DNA of 64,000 nt from Antrihabitans stalagmiti (GCF_016482825.1 NZ_JAEMNV010000012.1:1-64000); one strand, 5' to 3'; counted from the first letter of the stretch, positions 52,966-62,452 are shown. Notes: generated from the letters alone by a model not told the origin. Numbers and translations are program-made.

Positions 52966-53915
52966 CTGTAACCGAACTCCGACCTCAGTTGGAGCGTGCG
53001 GAGAGCGATGACGGCGAGGGCGAGCACGGCAACCGCTGCGATCGAACCCCAGCCGATGAGTCGTGCCGACGAACTCGTGGGTCCACCTGTGTTGCCGAGC
53101 CAACCGGGCACGAAGAGCAATCCGGCGGTCGCGGCGGTGCCGGCAGCGAGCCCGCCCATGTGACCCCACAGCGAAATTCCGGGGATCGAGACGCTGATGA
53201 TCACGTTGATCGCGATCAATACGAATATCGGGCCTGGACTCTGCCGCAGTCGAATCAGAACGATCGCCTGCGCGCCGAACAGACCGTAGATCGCGCCGGA
53301 TGCGCCAGCAGTCACAGACAGCGAATCCTGTAGCGCAAGTGCACCCGCCGCACCGCCGAGCAGCGCAGTCACATACACCGCCACGTACCGGCTCCGACCA
53401 AGGATATGTTCGACATCGCGACCGATGATGTACAGCGCGAGCATGTTCACGGCAAGGTGAATGGGCCCGAAGTGCAAGAAGCCGCTGCCGATGATCCGGA
53501 AGAACTCGCCCTGGGCAATCCCGCGAGGCCACAACGCCCAATCGGCGAACAAACGTGACGGGCTCTGGTTGTTCATGACATCGCTCGACTGCGCTGCCGT
53601 GATCGCGAAGACGATGACGCTGGCGGCAATCAGCAGATAGGTCGCGTACGGAACGAAGGCGCCGCGAGTAGTGGCACCGGCGATGGTCCGGACCGGACGG
53701 ACATCTCGCTGTCCGGCTCGGACGCAGTCGACACAATGCTGGCCGACAGCGGCCGGACGAAGACATTCCGGGCACGCCGGACGATCGCAACGCGTGCAAG
53801 CAAGGGCGGTCGGGCGATTAGGGTGCCGCACGCAGACCTGTGACGGCAGGTGTGGTGGCACCCCGGGGCCGGGGCCGCCCGGTGGTGGTGGGCCCCAGCC
53901 TCCGGGGGTGTTCAT
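52962..53915 (-). CDS. rhomboid family intramembrane serine protease
   Basis: A 317-residue membrane protease. A cytosolic zinc-finger-like N-terminus (CVRHPNRPTALACTRCDRPACPECL, residues 28-52, shown here in summary: Cys28, His31, Cys40, Cys43, Cys48, Cys51, His60, Cys61) precedes seven helices. The catalytic pair is Ser206 in GASGAIYG and His252 in GHMGG, with His153 and Asn157 of the HLAVN motif. Rhomboids cut substrates in the membrane; the substrate here is unknown. It lies between the PH-domain gene and ppiA, a place where M. tuberculosis has none. Confidence 0.93.
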   Translation of the reverse strand: MNTPGGWGPPPPGGPGPGVPPHLPSQVCVRHPNRPTALACTRCDRPACPECLRPAAVGQHCVDCVRAGQRDVRPVRTIAGATTRGAFVPYATYLLIAASVIVFAITAAQSSDVMNNQSPSRLFADWALWPRGIAQGEFFRIIGSGFLHFGPIHLAVNMLALYIIGRDVEHILGRSRYVAVYVTALLGGAAGALALQDSLSVTAGASGAIYGLFGAQAIVLIRLRQSPGPIFVLIAINVIISVSIPGISLWGHMGGLAAGTAATAGLLFVPGWLGNTGGPTSSSARLIGWGSIAAVAVLALAVIALRTLQLRSEFGYS

Positions 53916-53928
53916 CGAAAGCGTCCGC

Positions 53929-54465
53929 TCAGGCGATGGTGATGCTGTTGATCACGACAGGCTCGACGGGACGGTCACGACGATCGACCTTCGTCGTCGC
54001 GATGTCGTCGATGACCTTCTTGGATTCGGCGTCGACTACCTCACCGAAGATCGTGTGCTTGCGGTTGAGGTGCGGCGTCGGACCGACGGTGACGAAGAAC
54101 TGCGAGCCGTTGGTGCCCGGTCCGGCGTTGGCCATGGCAAGCAGGTACGGCTTGTCGAACCGCAGTTCCGGGTGGAACTCATCCTTGAACTCGTAGCCGG
54201 GGCCGCCTGCGCCGGTGCCCGTCGGGTCGCCGCCCTGGATCATGAATCCGGAGATGACGCGGTGGAAGACGGCTCCGTCGTAGAACGGTCCGCTGTTTCC
54301 GCCGGACGCGTTCTGGGTTGTATAAGCCTTCGAACCGTCGGCGAGGCCGACGAAGTTCTTGACCGTCTCGGGTGCGTGGTTGCCGAAGAGTGCGATCGTG
54401 ATGTCGCCTCGATTCGTGTGCAGCGTTGCCGTGGACGTCTGATTCGGTGTGGTCACACCCAACAT
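53929..54465 (-). CDS. ppiA: cyclophilin-type peptidyl-prolyl isomerase
   Basis: A 178-residue cyclophilin that turns prolyl bonds. The active-site residues lie in [15 protein letters not shown] (catalytic Arg), and in [16 protein letters not shown] with the substrate-binding Gln/Phe. The N-terminus [16 protein letters not shown] is typical of bacterial cyclophilins. No signal peptide, so cytoplasmic. ATG 54465 or GTG 54456 may be the start; the frame is open far upstream but only through non-conserved residues. It is the homologue of Rv0009 and is divergent from cwsA. Confidence 0.95.
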   Translation of the reverse strand: MLGVTTPNQTSTATLHTNRGDITIALFGNHAPETVKNFVGLADGSKAYTTQNASGGNSGPFYDGAVFHRVISGFMIQGGDPTGTGAGGPGYEFKDEFHPELRFDKPYLLAMANAGPGTNGSQFFVTVGPTPHLNRKHTIFGEVVDAESKKVIDDIATTKVDRRDRPVEPVVINSITIA

Positions 54466-54546
54466 CGTGCCATGCGCACCCCGCCACGCCGTGGCCCGAT
54501 GCGGAAGTTCCTGCACGCGGCCGAACTGTTGTGCCAAGGTGGAGTG

Positions 54547-55026
54547 ATGATTTTCTCCAAGTCGAGTGCCGTGTCCGCTGATTCGGCGCAAGCTGACGCC
54601 GACTCCGAACTGCTCGCCGATCCCGCACAGGGACGTTCGTACTCGAGCTCGCTGCGGTTGCTCGGGTCCGGTGCTACAACTCTGGCCCGCGGAACCGGTG
54701 GTCTGGGCTTTCTCCTCGCACAAACCGTCGGCCAGACGGGCTACACCCTCGCGAAGAAGGGCCTGGCGAAGGCCCGTGAGTCGAAGGCCGACCTGAGCAC
54801 CTTCGCCGAGGAGGTCCCGGCGCCGAAATCGTCGAAGTTGCGGTCACGACTGGTTGCCGGCGGACTCGTCGGTGCCGCCCTCGCCGCGGGTGCGGGCTTC
54901 TTCGCCTGGAGCAAGCGACGCAATTCACCACCGCCCGTCGCAGACGCACCGCCGACACTCGGACCTTCGTCGAACGGCTCGGCGCCGGCACACTCGACTC
55001 AGGCCGAGGTTTCGCACCCTTCGTAG
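54547..55026 (+). CDS. cwsA: cell wall synthesis protein CwsA
   Basis: A 159-residue membrane protein with one helix near the C-terminus ([20 protein letters not shown]) and a long N-terminal part with [20 protein letters not shown]. CwsA in mycobacteria binds Wag31 and CrgA and helps keep polar growth and shape. The assignment rests on the gene order (Rv0008c beside ppiA) together with topology. ATG 54547 was chosen because GGTGGAG precedes it. Confidence 0.8.
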   Translation: MIFSKSSAVSADSAQADADSELLADPAQGRSYSSSLRLLGSGATTLARGTGGLGFLLAQTVGQTGYTLAKKGLAKARESKADLSTFAEEVPAPKSSKLRSRLVAGGLVGAALAAGAGFFAWSKRRNSPPPVADAPPTLGPSSNGSAPAHSTQAEVSHPS

Positions 55027-55054
55027 CGTCCGCTGCGCCGTTCGCAGCGGACGC
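55026..55054. terminator. hairpin between cwsA and the MMPL gene
   Basis: GCGTCCGCTGCG (55026-55037) pairs perfectly with CGCAGCGGACGC (55043-55054) around CCGTT, between two convergent genes. No U run follows on either strand, so it may work as a factor-aided or intrinsic I-shaped terminator. Confidence 0.7.
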
Positions 55055-55061
55055 CCGCCGC

Positions 55062-57302
55062 TCAGTCCTTCGCCGACGCCAGCTTCGACGGCCACCAGAT
55101 GAACTTGCCGATGTCGTGCGCAAGAGCGGGCACGAGGATGCTGCGGACGATGATCGTGTCCAGCAGCACGCCGAATGCGACGGCGAAGCCGAGTTCGGCG
55201 AGGAACACCAGCGGCATGACTCCCAGAACCGCGAAGGTGGCGGCAAGGACGATGCCCGCAGAGGTGATGACACCGCCGGTGACCGACAGACCTCGCCTTA
55301 TCCCTTCGCGTGTGCCGTGTACCGCGGTTTCTTCGCGCACTCGCGTCATCAGGAAGATGTTGTAGTCGATACCGAGCGCGACGAGGAACACGAACGCGAA
55401 CAGTGGGAACGATTGATCCGCGCCAGCGAAGTCGAAGATGTGGCTGAATGCAAAACCGCTGACGCCGAGCGCCGCGGCGAACGAGATCACGACCGAGAGA
55501 ATCAACAGGATCGGCGCGACCAGTGCTCGCAACAACACTGCGAGGACGATGAAGATCACAACGAGCACGATCGGGATGATCAGATTCCGGTCATGGATCG
55601 CTGCGTCCTGAACGTCGAGAGATGCGGCCGACGAACCGCCGACCAGCGCATCCGCGTCCGGAACTTCATGCAGTGCCGATCGCAGTCTTTCGATCGTCTG
55701 CAGCGCTTCCGGTGAATCGTAGGAGTCGGTCAGCGTCGCGTTGATGACCGTACGGCCGTTTATCGGCTGTACCTGCAGGTTCGCGGGTGGGCACTGCGGT
55801 TCCCCTGAGGCGGCAGGCGGACCGCCTGCGGGCAGTTGCTTCGCCAGTTCTGCGAGTTTGACGACATCGACTTGGTAGCAGATAGCGCCCGGCTTGGTGG
55901 AGACGCCTTCGACGGTGCCTGCTGTACGGATCACCTGGTCGGCAGCCGCAGCGTTGGCAACGATCACCGCTGGTGCGCCGACCCCCTTGTCGAACTTGGC
56001 GTCGTAGATCTGTTGTCCGACAACCGCAGCGGGTTCGTTGGTGAAGGATTCCTCGACCGTGAGGCCGCTGGTATCGAGCATCCCGATGCCGAAGATTCCG
56101 ATGATCAGTACGACGGTCGCACCGATCCACGCTGGGCGACGGCGGGTGACAACGGCTTCCGAGACGCGGCCCCACATGCCGTGGGTCGAGATGTCGACCT
56201 GGTGGTCGGTCTTCGGCTTGCGGGGCCAGAACACCCACCGACCGGCAGCAGCCAACGAGACCGGCAGAAACGTCATCATTACGACGACCGTGCAAACGAT
56301 GCCGATCGCGGCGACGGGTCCGAGCCCCTTGTTCGAATTCAGCTCGGAGAACAGCAGGCACAGAAGTCCTGCGGTAACAGTCGCAGCCGAGGCAAAGATC
56401 GCCCCGGCGGACTCCTTCCAGGCGACGATCATCGCGTCGAACCGATTCTCGTATTCGTGCAACTCTTCGCGATATCGAGAGATCAGTAGCAGCGCGTAAT
56501 CGGTCCCTGCTCCGAGCACAAGGACCGACAGAATGCCCTGACTCTGCCCGTTGAGCGTGAGGACCTCGTGTTTGGCGAGGTAGTAGATGACAAGCGACGC
56601 CAGGCCGAGCGCGAGGATGGCCCCGAGGATCGGAAAGATCCACAGCACCGGCGATCTGTAGACGAACAACAGGATCAGAATCACCACGAGCAGGGCGGCA
56701 CCGAGCAACGCGCCGTCAAGCCCCTCGAACGAGTCGATGAACGCAACGAGCAGGCCGCCCGGACCAGCGGGGTGAACAGTCAATCCTTCGCGATCTGCTA
56801 CTGCCTGTTCGGCCGCAGCCACCACGGCCTTCTCGGCAACGGACAGCTCGGCACCGTTGATGACGACGCCGTTTTCTTTGGCGACCAGCGGAACAAAGAG
56901 ATTCGCCGTGGTCTGCGGACTATCGTCGGAGTACTGCGGCGCCGCCAAGGCGGGCTTGTCGACACCGGGGACCTCGGCAACGGCGCGCTGCGCGGCACCG
57001 ATCGCCGCTCGGTCTTCGTCTGTAAGTCCCGAAGTACGTTGAAAGACAACGAAACCCGGAATGCTCTCGACGTTCAGGAACGTCGCGGCCTCGTCACCGG
57101 CTTTAGTGGACTCGGCCGACCCAGGCAGGAAGGATGCGTTGTCGTTCTTCTGTACCTCGGCGAGCTTGCCCTGGTACGAGCCGCCGAAACCACCGGCTAG
57201 AAACGATGCGATAGCTACGGCGATGATCGCGAACACAGGCCATCGGCGCGGGATGCGGTGCTTGCCCGACGCGGCCTGGTCGGTCTCGATCTGCTCCGAC
57301 AT
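55062..57302 (-). CDS. MMPL family RND transporter
   Basis: A 746-residue membrane exporter with about 12 helices in two halves, each with a large external domain (about 50-195 and 415-560). The DYALLLISRYREEL motif in the first half and GIDYNIFLMTRVREE in the second hold the conserved Asp-Tyr pairs used for proton coupling. MmpL proteins move lipids, siderophores or drugs across the membrane of mycolic-acid bacteria; no substrate gene lies beside it. It is divergent from nat. A 13-bp palindrome at 57382 could be its operator. Confidence 0.93.
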   Translation of the reverse strand: MSEQIETDQAASGKHRIPRRWPVFAIIAVAIASFLAGGFGGSYQGKLAEVQKNDNASFLPGSAESTKAGDEAATFLNVESIPGFVVFQRTSGLTDEDRAAIGAAQRAVAEVPGVDKPALAAPQYSDDSPQTTANLFVPLVAKENGVVINGAELSVAEKAVVAAAEQAVADREGLTVHPAGPGGLLVAFIDSFEGLDGALLGAALLVVILILLFVYRSPVLWIFPILGAILALGLASLVIYYLAKHEVLTLNGQSQGILSVLVLGAGTDYALLLISRYREELHEYENRFDAMIVAWKESAGAIFASAATVTAGLLCLLFSELNSNKGLGPVAAIGIVCTVVVMMTFLPVSLAAAGRWVFWPRKPKTDHQVDISTHGMWGRVSEAVVTRRRPAWIGATVVLIIGIFGIGMLDTSGLTVEESFTNEPAAVVGQQIYDAKFDKGVGAPAVIVANAAAADQVIRTAGTVEGVSTKPGAICYQVDVVKLAELAKQLPAGGPPAASGEPQCPPANLQVQPINGRTVINATLTDSYDSPEALQTIERLRSALHEVPDADALVGGSSAASLDVQDAAIHDRNLIIPIVLVVIFIVLAVLLRALVAPILLILSVVISFAAALGVSGFAFSHIFDFAGADQSFPLFAFVFLVALGIDYNIFLMTRVREETAVHGTREGIRRGLSVTGGVITSAGIVLAATFAVLGVMPLVFLAELGFAVAFGVLLDTIIVRSILVPALAHDIGKFIWWPSKLASAKD

Positions 57303-57381
57303 CGGGGCTCCGTTCGCTCACATAACTGCCGGTTACCAATTGCTGCTGGACGCACTTTCGACGCAAACACTAACCGGACAT

Positions 57382-57394
57382 ACCGACAGTCGGT
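57382..57394. promoter_or_regulatory. palindrome between the MMPL and nat genes
   Basis: ACCGACAGTCGGT is a perfect 6-1-6 inverted repeat in the 113-bp gap between the divergent MMPL and nat genes. It looks like a repressor site, but no regulator lies next to it. Confidence 0.45.
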
Positions 57395-57415
57395 GCAGCG
57401 ACGACACTTGCCTAC

Positions 57416-58252
57416 ATGGACGCCACGGCTAACCCAGTTTTCGGAGCTGATCTCGATCTCGATGCCTATTTCGCACGGATCGGCTACTCGGGATCTCGAA
57501 CCCCGACCGTAGCGACACTCGGCGCCATCGCATACGCGCACGCAACGACGATCGCGTTCGAAAACCTCGATCCGTTTCTCGGCACACCCGCCCGCCTGGA
57601 TCTCGCCTCGCTGCAACGCAAAATTGTCGGCAACCGACGTGGCGGGTACTGCTTCGAGCAGAACGGGCTACTGCTGGAGGTCCTGGAGAAGCTGGGATTC
57701 GACGTCACACCACTTGCCGCGCGCGTGCTGTGGTCGGGCGAAATCGACGCTGTTCCCAAGCGGTCGCACATGTTGTTGCGTGTCGACATCGACGGTCGGC
57801 CGTGGGTTGTCGACGTCGGTTTCGGCGGAATGACGCTGACCGGTGTGCTGAGTCTGGAACGCGACGTCGAGCAGGCGACACCACACGAACCGTTCCGCGT
57901 GATCGATCTCGACGGCGACTATGCGATGCAGGCAAAGGTCCGCGACACCTGGAAGACGACGTACCGGTTCGACCTGCAGCGGCAGTATCGCGTCGACTAC
58001 GTTGCGACGAATTGGTACCTCTCGACCTCGCCCGAATCGGGCTTCGTGCAAGGTTTGATGCTTGCGCGCCCGGCCGCAGACCGCCGTTTTGCGCTCAACG
58101 GCCGCAGGTTGGCTGTCCACCATCTCGACGGTCCGACAGAGCGAACGGAGTTCACGACCGCTGCCGGACTCATCGAGTGTCTGGAGGAAACCTTCCTGGT
58201 CCACATGCCAGATTGGCGACCGCTCGAAACGGCCTTCGGCCGGCTGACGTAG
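57416..58252 (+). CDS. nat: arylamine N-acetyltransferase
   Basis: A 278-residue enzyme that moves acetyl from acetyl-CoA to arylamines, hydrazines or similar drugs. The triad is complete: Cys79 in RRGGYCFEQN, His118 in KRSHMLL and Asp133 in VVDVGFGG. Length is normal. In M. tuberculosis NAT acetylates isoniazid and sits in the cholesterol-breakdown operon; no such neighbours are seen here. It is divergent from the MMPL gene and convergent with the ABC permease gene, 22 bases away. Confidence 0.95.
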   Translation: MDATANPVFGADLDLDAYFARIGYSGSRTPTVATLGAIAYAHATTIAFENLDPFLGTPARLDLASLQRKIVGNRRGGYCFEQNGLLLEVLEKLGFDVTPLAARVLWSGEIDAVPKRSHMLLRVDIDGRPWVVDVGFGGMTLTGVLSLERDVEQATPHEPFRVIDLDGDYAMQAKVRDTWKTTYRFDLQRQYRVDYVATNWYLSTSPESGFVQGLMLARPAADRRFALNGRRLAVHHLDGPTERTEFTTAAGLIECLEETFLVHMPDWRPLETAFGRLT

Positions 58253-58274
58253 GCGAGCTGGACGACGGAAGCTG

Positions 58275-59078
58275 CTAGCGACTGACCGCCTTCTGATACC
58301 TGTAGATGGCCAACGGCACGAAGATGACCAGCAGCAGCACGATCCACAGCAGAGTCGCCGCGATCGGATTCTGCATCGGCCAAGCGTCCGACACTTGCAT
58401 CGCAGAGTTGGTGTTGCCGAACAGTTCTCGCGCCGCCTGCGTGAGCGCCGATACCGGATTCCAGTCGGCTATCGCCTTGAGCACCGTCGGGAACCGCGAG
58501 CTGTCCACAAAGGTATTCGCGACGAACGTGAGCGGAAAGATGATCATGAAGGTCGCGTTGTTGAACACCTCGGGGGTGCGGATCCACAACCCGACGACCG
58601 CCATCACCCAGGAAACGGCGTAGGCAAATAGCACAAGCAGGCCGAAGGCGGCAAGCGCTTCCAGCAGTGACGTTCTGACTCGCCATCCCACGAGCAAGCC
58701 GGTCAGCGACATCACGATCAGGCTGATCACGTTGATGATGATGTCGCTCGTGGTGCGTCCGACCAGCACGGCCGCGGGTGACATCGGCAGTGAGCGGAAT
58801 CGGTCGATGATGCCCTTCTGCAGATCCTCAGCGAGGCCCAGGCCGGTGAAGGTGCTGCCGAAAATCACTGTCTGCGTGAAGATTCCGGCGATCAGAAACT
58901 CTCGATACGAGATGCCCTCCATCGGGATGACGCTGCCGAAGACGTAGGCGAACAACAGGACGAACATGATCGGCGAGAGCACCGTGAACACAAGCAGGTC
59001 GGGCACTCGTTTGATCTTGATGACGTTGCGTTTGGCGATCGTGAGGCCGTCGACCGCCGCCATCTGTATCGCGTTCAT
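58275..59078 (-). CDS. ABC-2 type transporter permease (DrrB-like)
   Basis: A 267-residue membrane subunit with six helices and the C-terminal ABC-2 signature near GIWIRTPEVFNNATFMIIFP-type sequence (here VVGLWIRTPEVFNNATFMII). It resembles DrrB, the permease partner of drug or lipid exporters in actinobacteria. The start overlaps the ATPase gene by four bases, so the two form one complex and are coupled. The exported compound is unknown. Confidence 0.92.
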   Translation of the reverse strand: MNAIQMAAVDGLTIAKRNVIKIKRVPDLLVFTVLSPIMFVLLFAYVFGSVIPMEGISYREFLIAGIFTQTVIFGSTFTGLGLAEDLQKGIIDRFRSLPMSPAAVLVGRTTSDIIINVISLIVMSLTGLLVGWRVRTSLLEALAAFGLLVLFAYAVSWVMAVVGLWIRTPEVFNNATFMIIFPLTFVANTFVDSSRFPTVLKAIADWNPVSALTQAARELFGNTNSAMQVSDAWPMQNPIAATLLWIVLLLVIFVPLAIYRYQKAVSR

Positions 59079-60073
59079 CGGCTGTACTCCTTGCTTGTCG
59101 CGATCTGGTCTTCGTCGTCGCCGCCGGTCTTTGCTTCGGCCTCGTGGCCGGTCAGGGAAAGGAACACATCGTCGAGCGTCGGTCTGCGTAGCCCGACATC
59201 GCGCACCTTGATACCGCTGGCGTTCAGTCGAGCCAGCGCATCGGCCAACGCAACCGCACCGTCGGATACCGGCACCGTGAGTTGCCGAGCGTTGGTGTCG
59301 GTCTTGATCTCACCGACTGCGAAGCCGGTCAACGTTTCCCGCGCGGTGCCGAGGTCCGCGGGATCTACGACGGTGAGTTCGATACGCTCGCCGCCGATCT
59401 GGTCCTTCAGCTCATCGGCCGTTCCCAACGCGATGACCTTGCCGTGATCGACAACAGCGATCTTGTCCGCAAGGCGATCTGCTTCCTCCATGTACTGCGT
59501 CGTCAACAGCAGCGTTGTGCCACCGGCAACCAGTTCTTCGATCACATCCCACAACCCGATGCGGGCGCGAGGGTCGAGTCCGGTTGTCGGTTCGTCGAGA
59601 AACAACACAGGAGGATCGGCAACCAGGGCTCCCGCGAGGTCGAGCCTGCGGCGCATGCCACCGGAATAGCCCTTCACCGGACGATCGGCGGCGTGTGCCA
59701 GTTCGAAGCGGTCCAACAGTTCGCGGGCGCGGACCTTGGCACGCTTTGTGCCGAGGTGGTAGAGCCGCCCGACCATTTCGAGGTTCTCCGCACCCGTCAA
59801 ATACTCGTCGACGGCCGCGTACTGGCCTGACGCTCCGATGTGCGCACGCAATTGGCGTGCCTGCTTCACGACATCGAACCCGGCGACCTCGGCGTGGCCG
59901 GAATCGGGTTTCAACAAGGTCGTCAGCACTCGAACCGTCGTTGTCTTTCCTGCACCGTTCGGGCCGAGCAGGCCGAAGACCGTGCCTTCGGGAACGGTCA
60001 GTTCCATCCCGTCGAGAGCGACTACATTCCCGTATCGCTTGACCAGGCCTTCGGCCACAATCGCGTCGGTCAT
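59075..60073 (-). CDS. ABC transporter ATPase (DrrA-like)
   Basis: A 332-residue ATPase that drives the permease encoded next. Walker A is GPNGAGKTT, the signature is YSGGMRRRLDLAG, Walker B is VLFLDEPTTGLDP, and the switch His follows. The C-terminal 90 residues are the DrrA-type extension. ATG 60073 was chosen because GAAGGAAC lies just before it and the domain begins at once with IVAEGLVKRYGN; the frame stays open upstream through 29 codons without homology. Confidence 0.94.
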   Translation of the reverse strand: MTDAIVAEGLVKRYGNVVALDGMELTVPEGTVFGLLGPNGAGKTTTVRVLTTLLKPDSGHAEVAGFDVVKQARQLRAHIGASGQYAAVDEYLTGAENLEMVGRLYHLGTKRAKVRARELLDRFELAHAADRPVKGYSGGMRRRLDLAGALVADPPVLFLDEPTTGLDPRARIGLWDVIEELVAGGTTLLLTTQYMEEADRLADKIAVVDHGKVIALGTADELKDQIGGERIELTVVDPADLGTARETLTGFAVGEIKTDTNARQLTVPVSDGAVALADALARLNASGIKVRDVGLRRPTLDDVFLSLTGHEAEAKTGGDDEDQIATSKEYSR

Positions 60074-60201
60074 CTCGTTCCTTCGCTGGTTCTGTTTCGG
60101 ATATCGGTTGGTCGCTTGTCCACTCGCCGAGGGTAGGTCGGTAGTTCTCGAAGCGCACATGAATTAGGACTGGAGAAACTGTCACGGCTCATCGGTTCAC
60201 C

Positions 60202-61422
60202 TCAGTCCGGAAGCATCGGGACGGTCATACCTTGGTCGCGGCCGATCAGCACCGCTTTGGTCACCGCGGTCGACCCGAACCGATCCCGGAGCGAATCGAT
60301 GGTGCAGTCGAGCGACCCGTTCGAATCGGCGTCGAACGGCAGCGCAAGCTGAATTGCGTCGTCGTCGTCCAGATTGCTCAACGACAATCCGATCAGGGTG
60401 CACCCACGCTCGGCAATGAGTGGCAGTGCGTCGTCGAGCAGTCCCCGAGCCACCTGCAGGATCAGGTCGTTGCGTGCGGTCGGCTCGAACACCGTGCGAG
60501 ATCGCGTTGCTCTGGTGAAGTCGTCGAATCGCAACCGCAACACGATCGTTCGAGTAACCCGGTGCGCCGAACGTAACCGCTTGCCGAGCCGCTCGACGAT
60601 TCCGACGACGATCGCGTCGAGTTCCGCGGGTGGGCGTGGCCTGCGACCGATTGCCCGCTGCGAACCGATCGACCGTCGCCGTTTGCCGACCTGCACGTGT
60701 CGTGGATCCCGCGCCCACGACAGGGCGTACAGATGCCGCGACGACGCCCGGCCCAGAATCGACGACAACGTGGACTCGTTGCGTTCGGCGATCTGCCCGA
60801 CCGTTCGAATGCCGTGCTCGTGCAATTTCTTTGCCGTGACGGCGCCGACGCCCCACAGCCGCTCGACCGGTAGCGGGTGCAGAAACTCGAGCTCCGTTTC
60901 CGGCGGCACAAGCAACAGTCCGTCCGGCTTGCCGACCGCACTCGCAACCTTCGCCAAGAACTTGGTTCGGGCGATGCCCACCGTGATCGGCAGCCCGACC
61001 TCGTCGCGAACCCGCTGCCGCAGCTTCTGCGCGATCTCCGACGGCGAGCCGGCGATCTTGCGCAGACCACCGACGTCCAGAAAGGCTTCGTCGACCGATA
61101 TGCCTTCGACCAGCGGCGTCGTGTCGCGAAAGATGTCGAAGACCGCCTTGCTGGCGTCGGAGTAGGCCGACATCCGGGGCCCGACAACCACTGCCTGCGG
61201 ACACAATCGCAGTGCCTCCCGACCGTTCATCGGCGACCGCACCCCGAACGCTTTGGCCTCGTAACTCGCAGCGAGAACGACTCCCCCACCGACCAGCACC
61301 GGACGACCCCGCAACGTCGGATCGTCGCGCTGCTCGACAGACGCATAGAACGAATCGAGATCCGCGTGCAGGATCGTCGCCTCGGTGCGCGGAACAGCTG
61401 GATGGGAAATCGACACGAACAT
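60202..61422 (-). CDS. dinB: DNA polymerase IV
   Basis: A 406-residue Y-family polymerase that copies past DNA lesions. The catalytic acids are Asp21 in LHADLDSFYAS and Asp111-Glu112 in GISVDEAFLD; a helix-hairpin-helix region and a little-finger domain follow. No clear beta-clamp motif of the QLxLF type is seen at the tail, though IQLALPF near residue 370 is close to one. ATG 61422 was chosen because the LexA box overlaps it and the polymerase fold starts within 20 residues. It lies 25 bases after the small upstream gene. Confidence 0.95.
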   Translation of the reverse strand: MFVSISHPAVPRTEATILHADLDSFYASVEQRDDPTLRGRPVLVGGGVVLAASYEAKAFGVRSPMNGREALRLCPQAVVVGPRMSAYSDASKAVFDIFRDTTPLVEGISVDEAFLDVGGLRKIAGSPSEIAQKLRQRVRDEVGLPITVGIARTKFLAKVASAVGKPDGLLLVPPETELEFLHPLPVERLWGVGAVTAKKLHEHGIRTVGQIAERNESTLSSILGRASSRHLYALSWARDPRHVQVGKRRRSIGSQRAIGRRPRPPAELDAIVVGIVERLGKRLRSAHRVTRTIVLRLRFDDFTRATRSRTVFEPTARNDLILQVARGLLDDALPLIAERGCTLIGLSLSNLDDDDAIQLALPFDADSNGSLDCTIDSLRDRFGSTAVTKAVLIGRDQGMTVPMLPD

Positions 61423-61429
61423 ATGTTCG
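61416..61429. promoter_or_regulatory. LexA (SOS) box over the dinB start
   Basis: CGAACATATGTTCG is a perfect palindrome that fits the actinobacterial LexA site CGAAC-N4-GTTCG. It overlaps the dinB ATG, so LexA would block transcription start or passage there. Induction by DNA damage is expected. Confidence 0.8.
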
Positions 61430-61447
61430 CATCCGGTACCGACAGGT

Positions 61448-61666
61448 TTACGCGACCTGCAGAACCGGCCTGCGCAGCAACTGCAGCGCGTGCTCGTGAG
61501 CGGCAGCAGCGATGGCGCTCTCGCGGGCGCTGTCGGGACCACCCTGGGCCGCGATGTGCTCGTGCAACTTGGACTTGGCCTCGTACCAGGCAGCAATCGT
61601 CTCGACACTGGCGTCGGCGCTCGGACGACCGATCGACAGGGCGGTCATTTCGATCAACACGTTCAT
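61448..61666 (-). CDS. small hypothetical protein upstream of dinB
   Basis: A 72-residue soluble protein, mostly helical, starting MNVLIEMTALSIGRPSADAS with AWYEAKSKLHEHIAAQG in the middle. It is not recognised. A strong ribosome-binding site (GAGGAGG) precedes the ATG, which makes it a real gene. It ends 25 bases before the dinB start, and the LexA box lies between them. Confidence 0.62.
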   Translation of the reverse strand: MNVLIEMTALSIGRPSADASVETIAAWYEAKSKLHEHIAAQGGPDSARESAIAAAAHEHALQLLRRPVLQVA

Positions 61667-61787
61667 TTCGATCCTCCTCGTCTCGGGCGCCGGCTGCTTG
61701 ATTGTTCGGCTACTGGGAACTACATCGCCGGTTCTGCCTCTATTGATACGTCGAATCACCGACACGTTTTTCGACACCCCGCGCAGA

Positions 61788-61832
61788 CGAATGTGGCATC
61801 GGTCCCGCATAGCGGTGCCGATGCCACATTCG
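61788..61832. terminator. hairpin after the RibD-fold gene
   Basis: CGAATGTGGCATCGG (61788-61802) pairs perfectly with CCGATGCCACATTCG (61818-61832) around a 15-base loop. It begins 16 bases beyond the stop of the RibD-fold gene, so it probably ends that transcript before the dinB unit. Confidence 0.75.
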
Positions 61833-61847
61833 CTCCTCGATAGCTGC

Positions 61848-62393
61848 CTACGCGGGCGTGTAGGTCAGGATCACAACACCCGATCCGAGGACCTTCGTGT
61901 CTGCCAACTGCAACCGCGCCTCGGCTGACGGCCGGAACAGGATGTCCTCGGATGCACCCTTCCCCCAGAACAGTGGATGGATCCACAGGTGAATTTCGTC
62001 GAGCAGATTGTGCTCGAGCAGTAGCCGTGCGACCGGACCGTGGCCGTACATCACGATGTCGCCGTCGGTTTCTTCCTTCAGCGCGGCAACTTCACCGGCC
62101 ACATCGGACCCGAGCACCGTCGTGTTGTTCCAGGTCGGATCCTTCAACGTCGTCGAGGCGACGTACTTCTTCATGCTGTTGAACTTGTCCGAGAATTCGT
62201 CTCCGCTGCGCTGCGTCCACGCCTCGGCGAAGCCGTCGTAGGTCCGTCGGCCCATCAGCATGGCGTCGCTGCGCCGCAGCAACCCCGCTGCGAACTCCAT
62301 GGCGCTCGGATCGAAGTAGTCGAAGGACCACAGTTGCGGATCTTCCATAACTCCGTCGAGGGTCACGTACGTCGATTCGATGATCTTTCCCAT
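61848..62393 (-). CDS. RibD C-terminal-fold (dihydrofolate reductase-like) protein
   Basis: A 181-residue protein of the dihydrofolate reductase/RibD C-terminal superfamily. STYVTLDGVMEDPQ is the family N-terminus, MLMGRRTYDGFAEAW the nucleotide-binding part and DIVMYGHGPVARLLLEHNLL the dimer helix. It is not true folA or ribD, which have other extensions; members reduce unknown small substrates with NADPH. ATG 62393 starts at the conserved block, with AAGGGTAAGAC before it. Confidence 0.9.
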   Translation of the reverse strand: MGKIIESTYVTLDGVMEDPQLWSFDYFDPSAMEFAAGLLRRSDAMLMGRRTYDGFAEAWTQRSGDEFSDKFNSMKKYVASTTLKDPTWNNTTVLGSDVAGEVAALKEETDGDIVMYGHGPVARLLLEHNLLDEIHLWIHPLFWGKGASEDILFRPSAEARLQLADTKVLGSGVVILTYTPA

Positions 62394-62452
62394 TGTCTTA
62401 CCCTTCTGTTGTTGGATACTGCTGAATTCGGATGAGCCCGAGTGTCGAGATA

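Noticed and set aside
53671-55026. Extended cwsA frame starting over rhomboid and ppiA
   Set aside because: The upstream codons are antisense to two clear genes; a ribosome-binding site marks ATG 54547.
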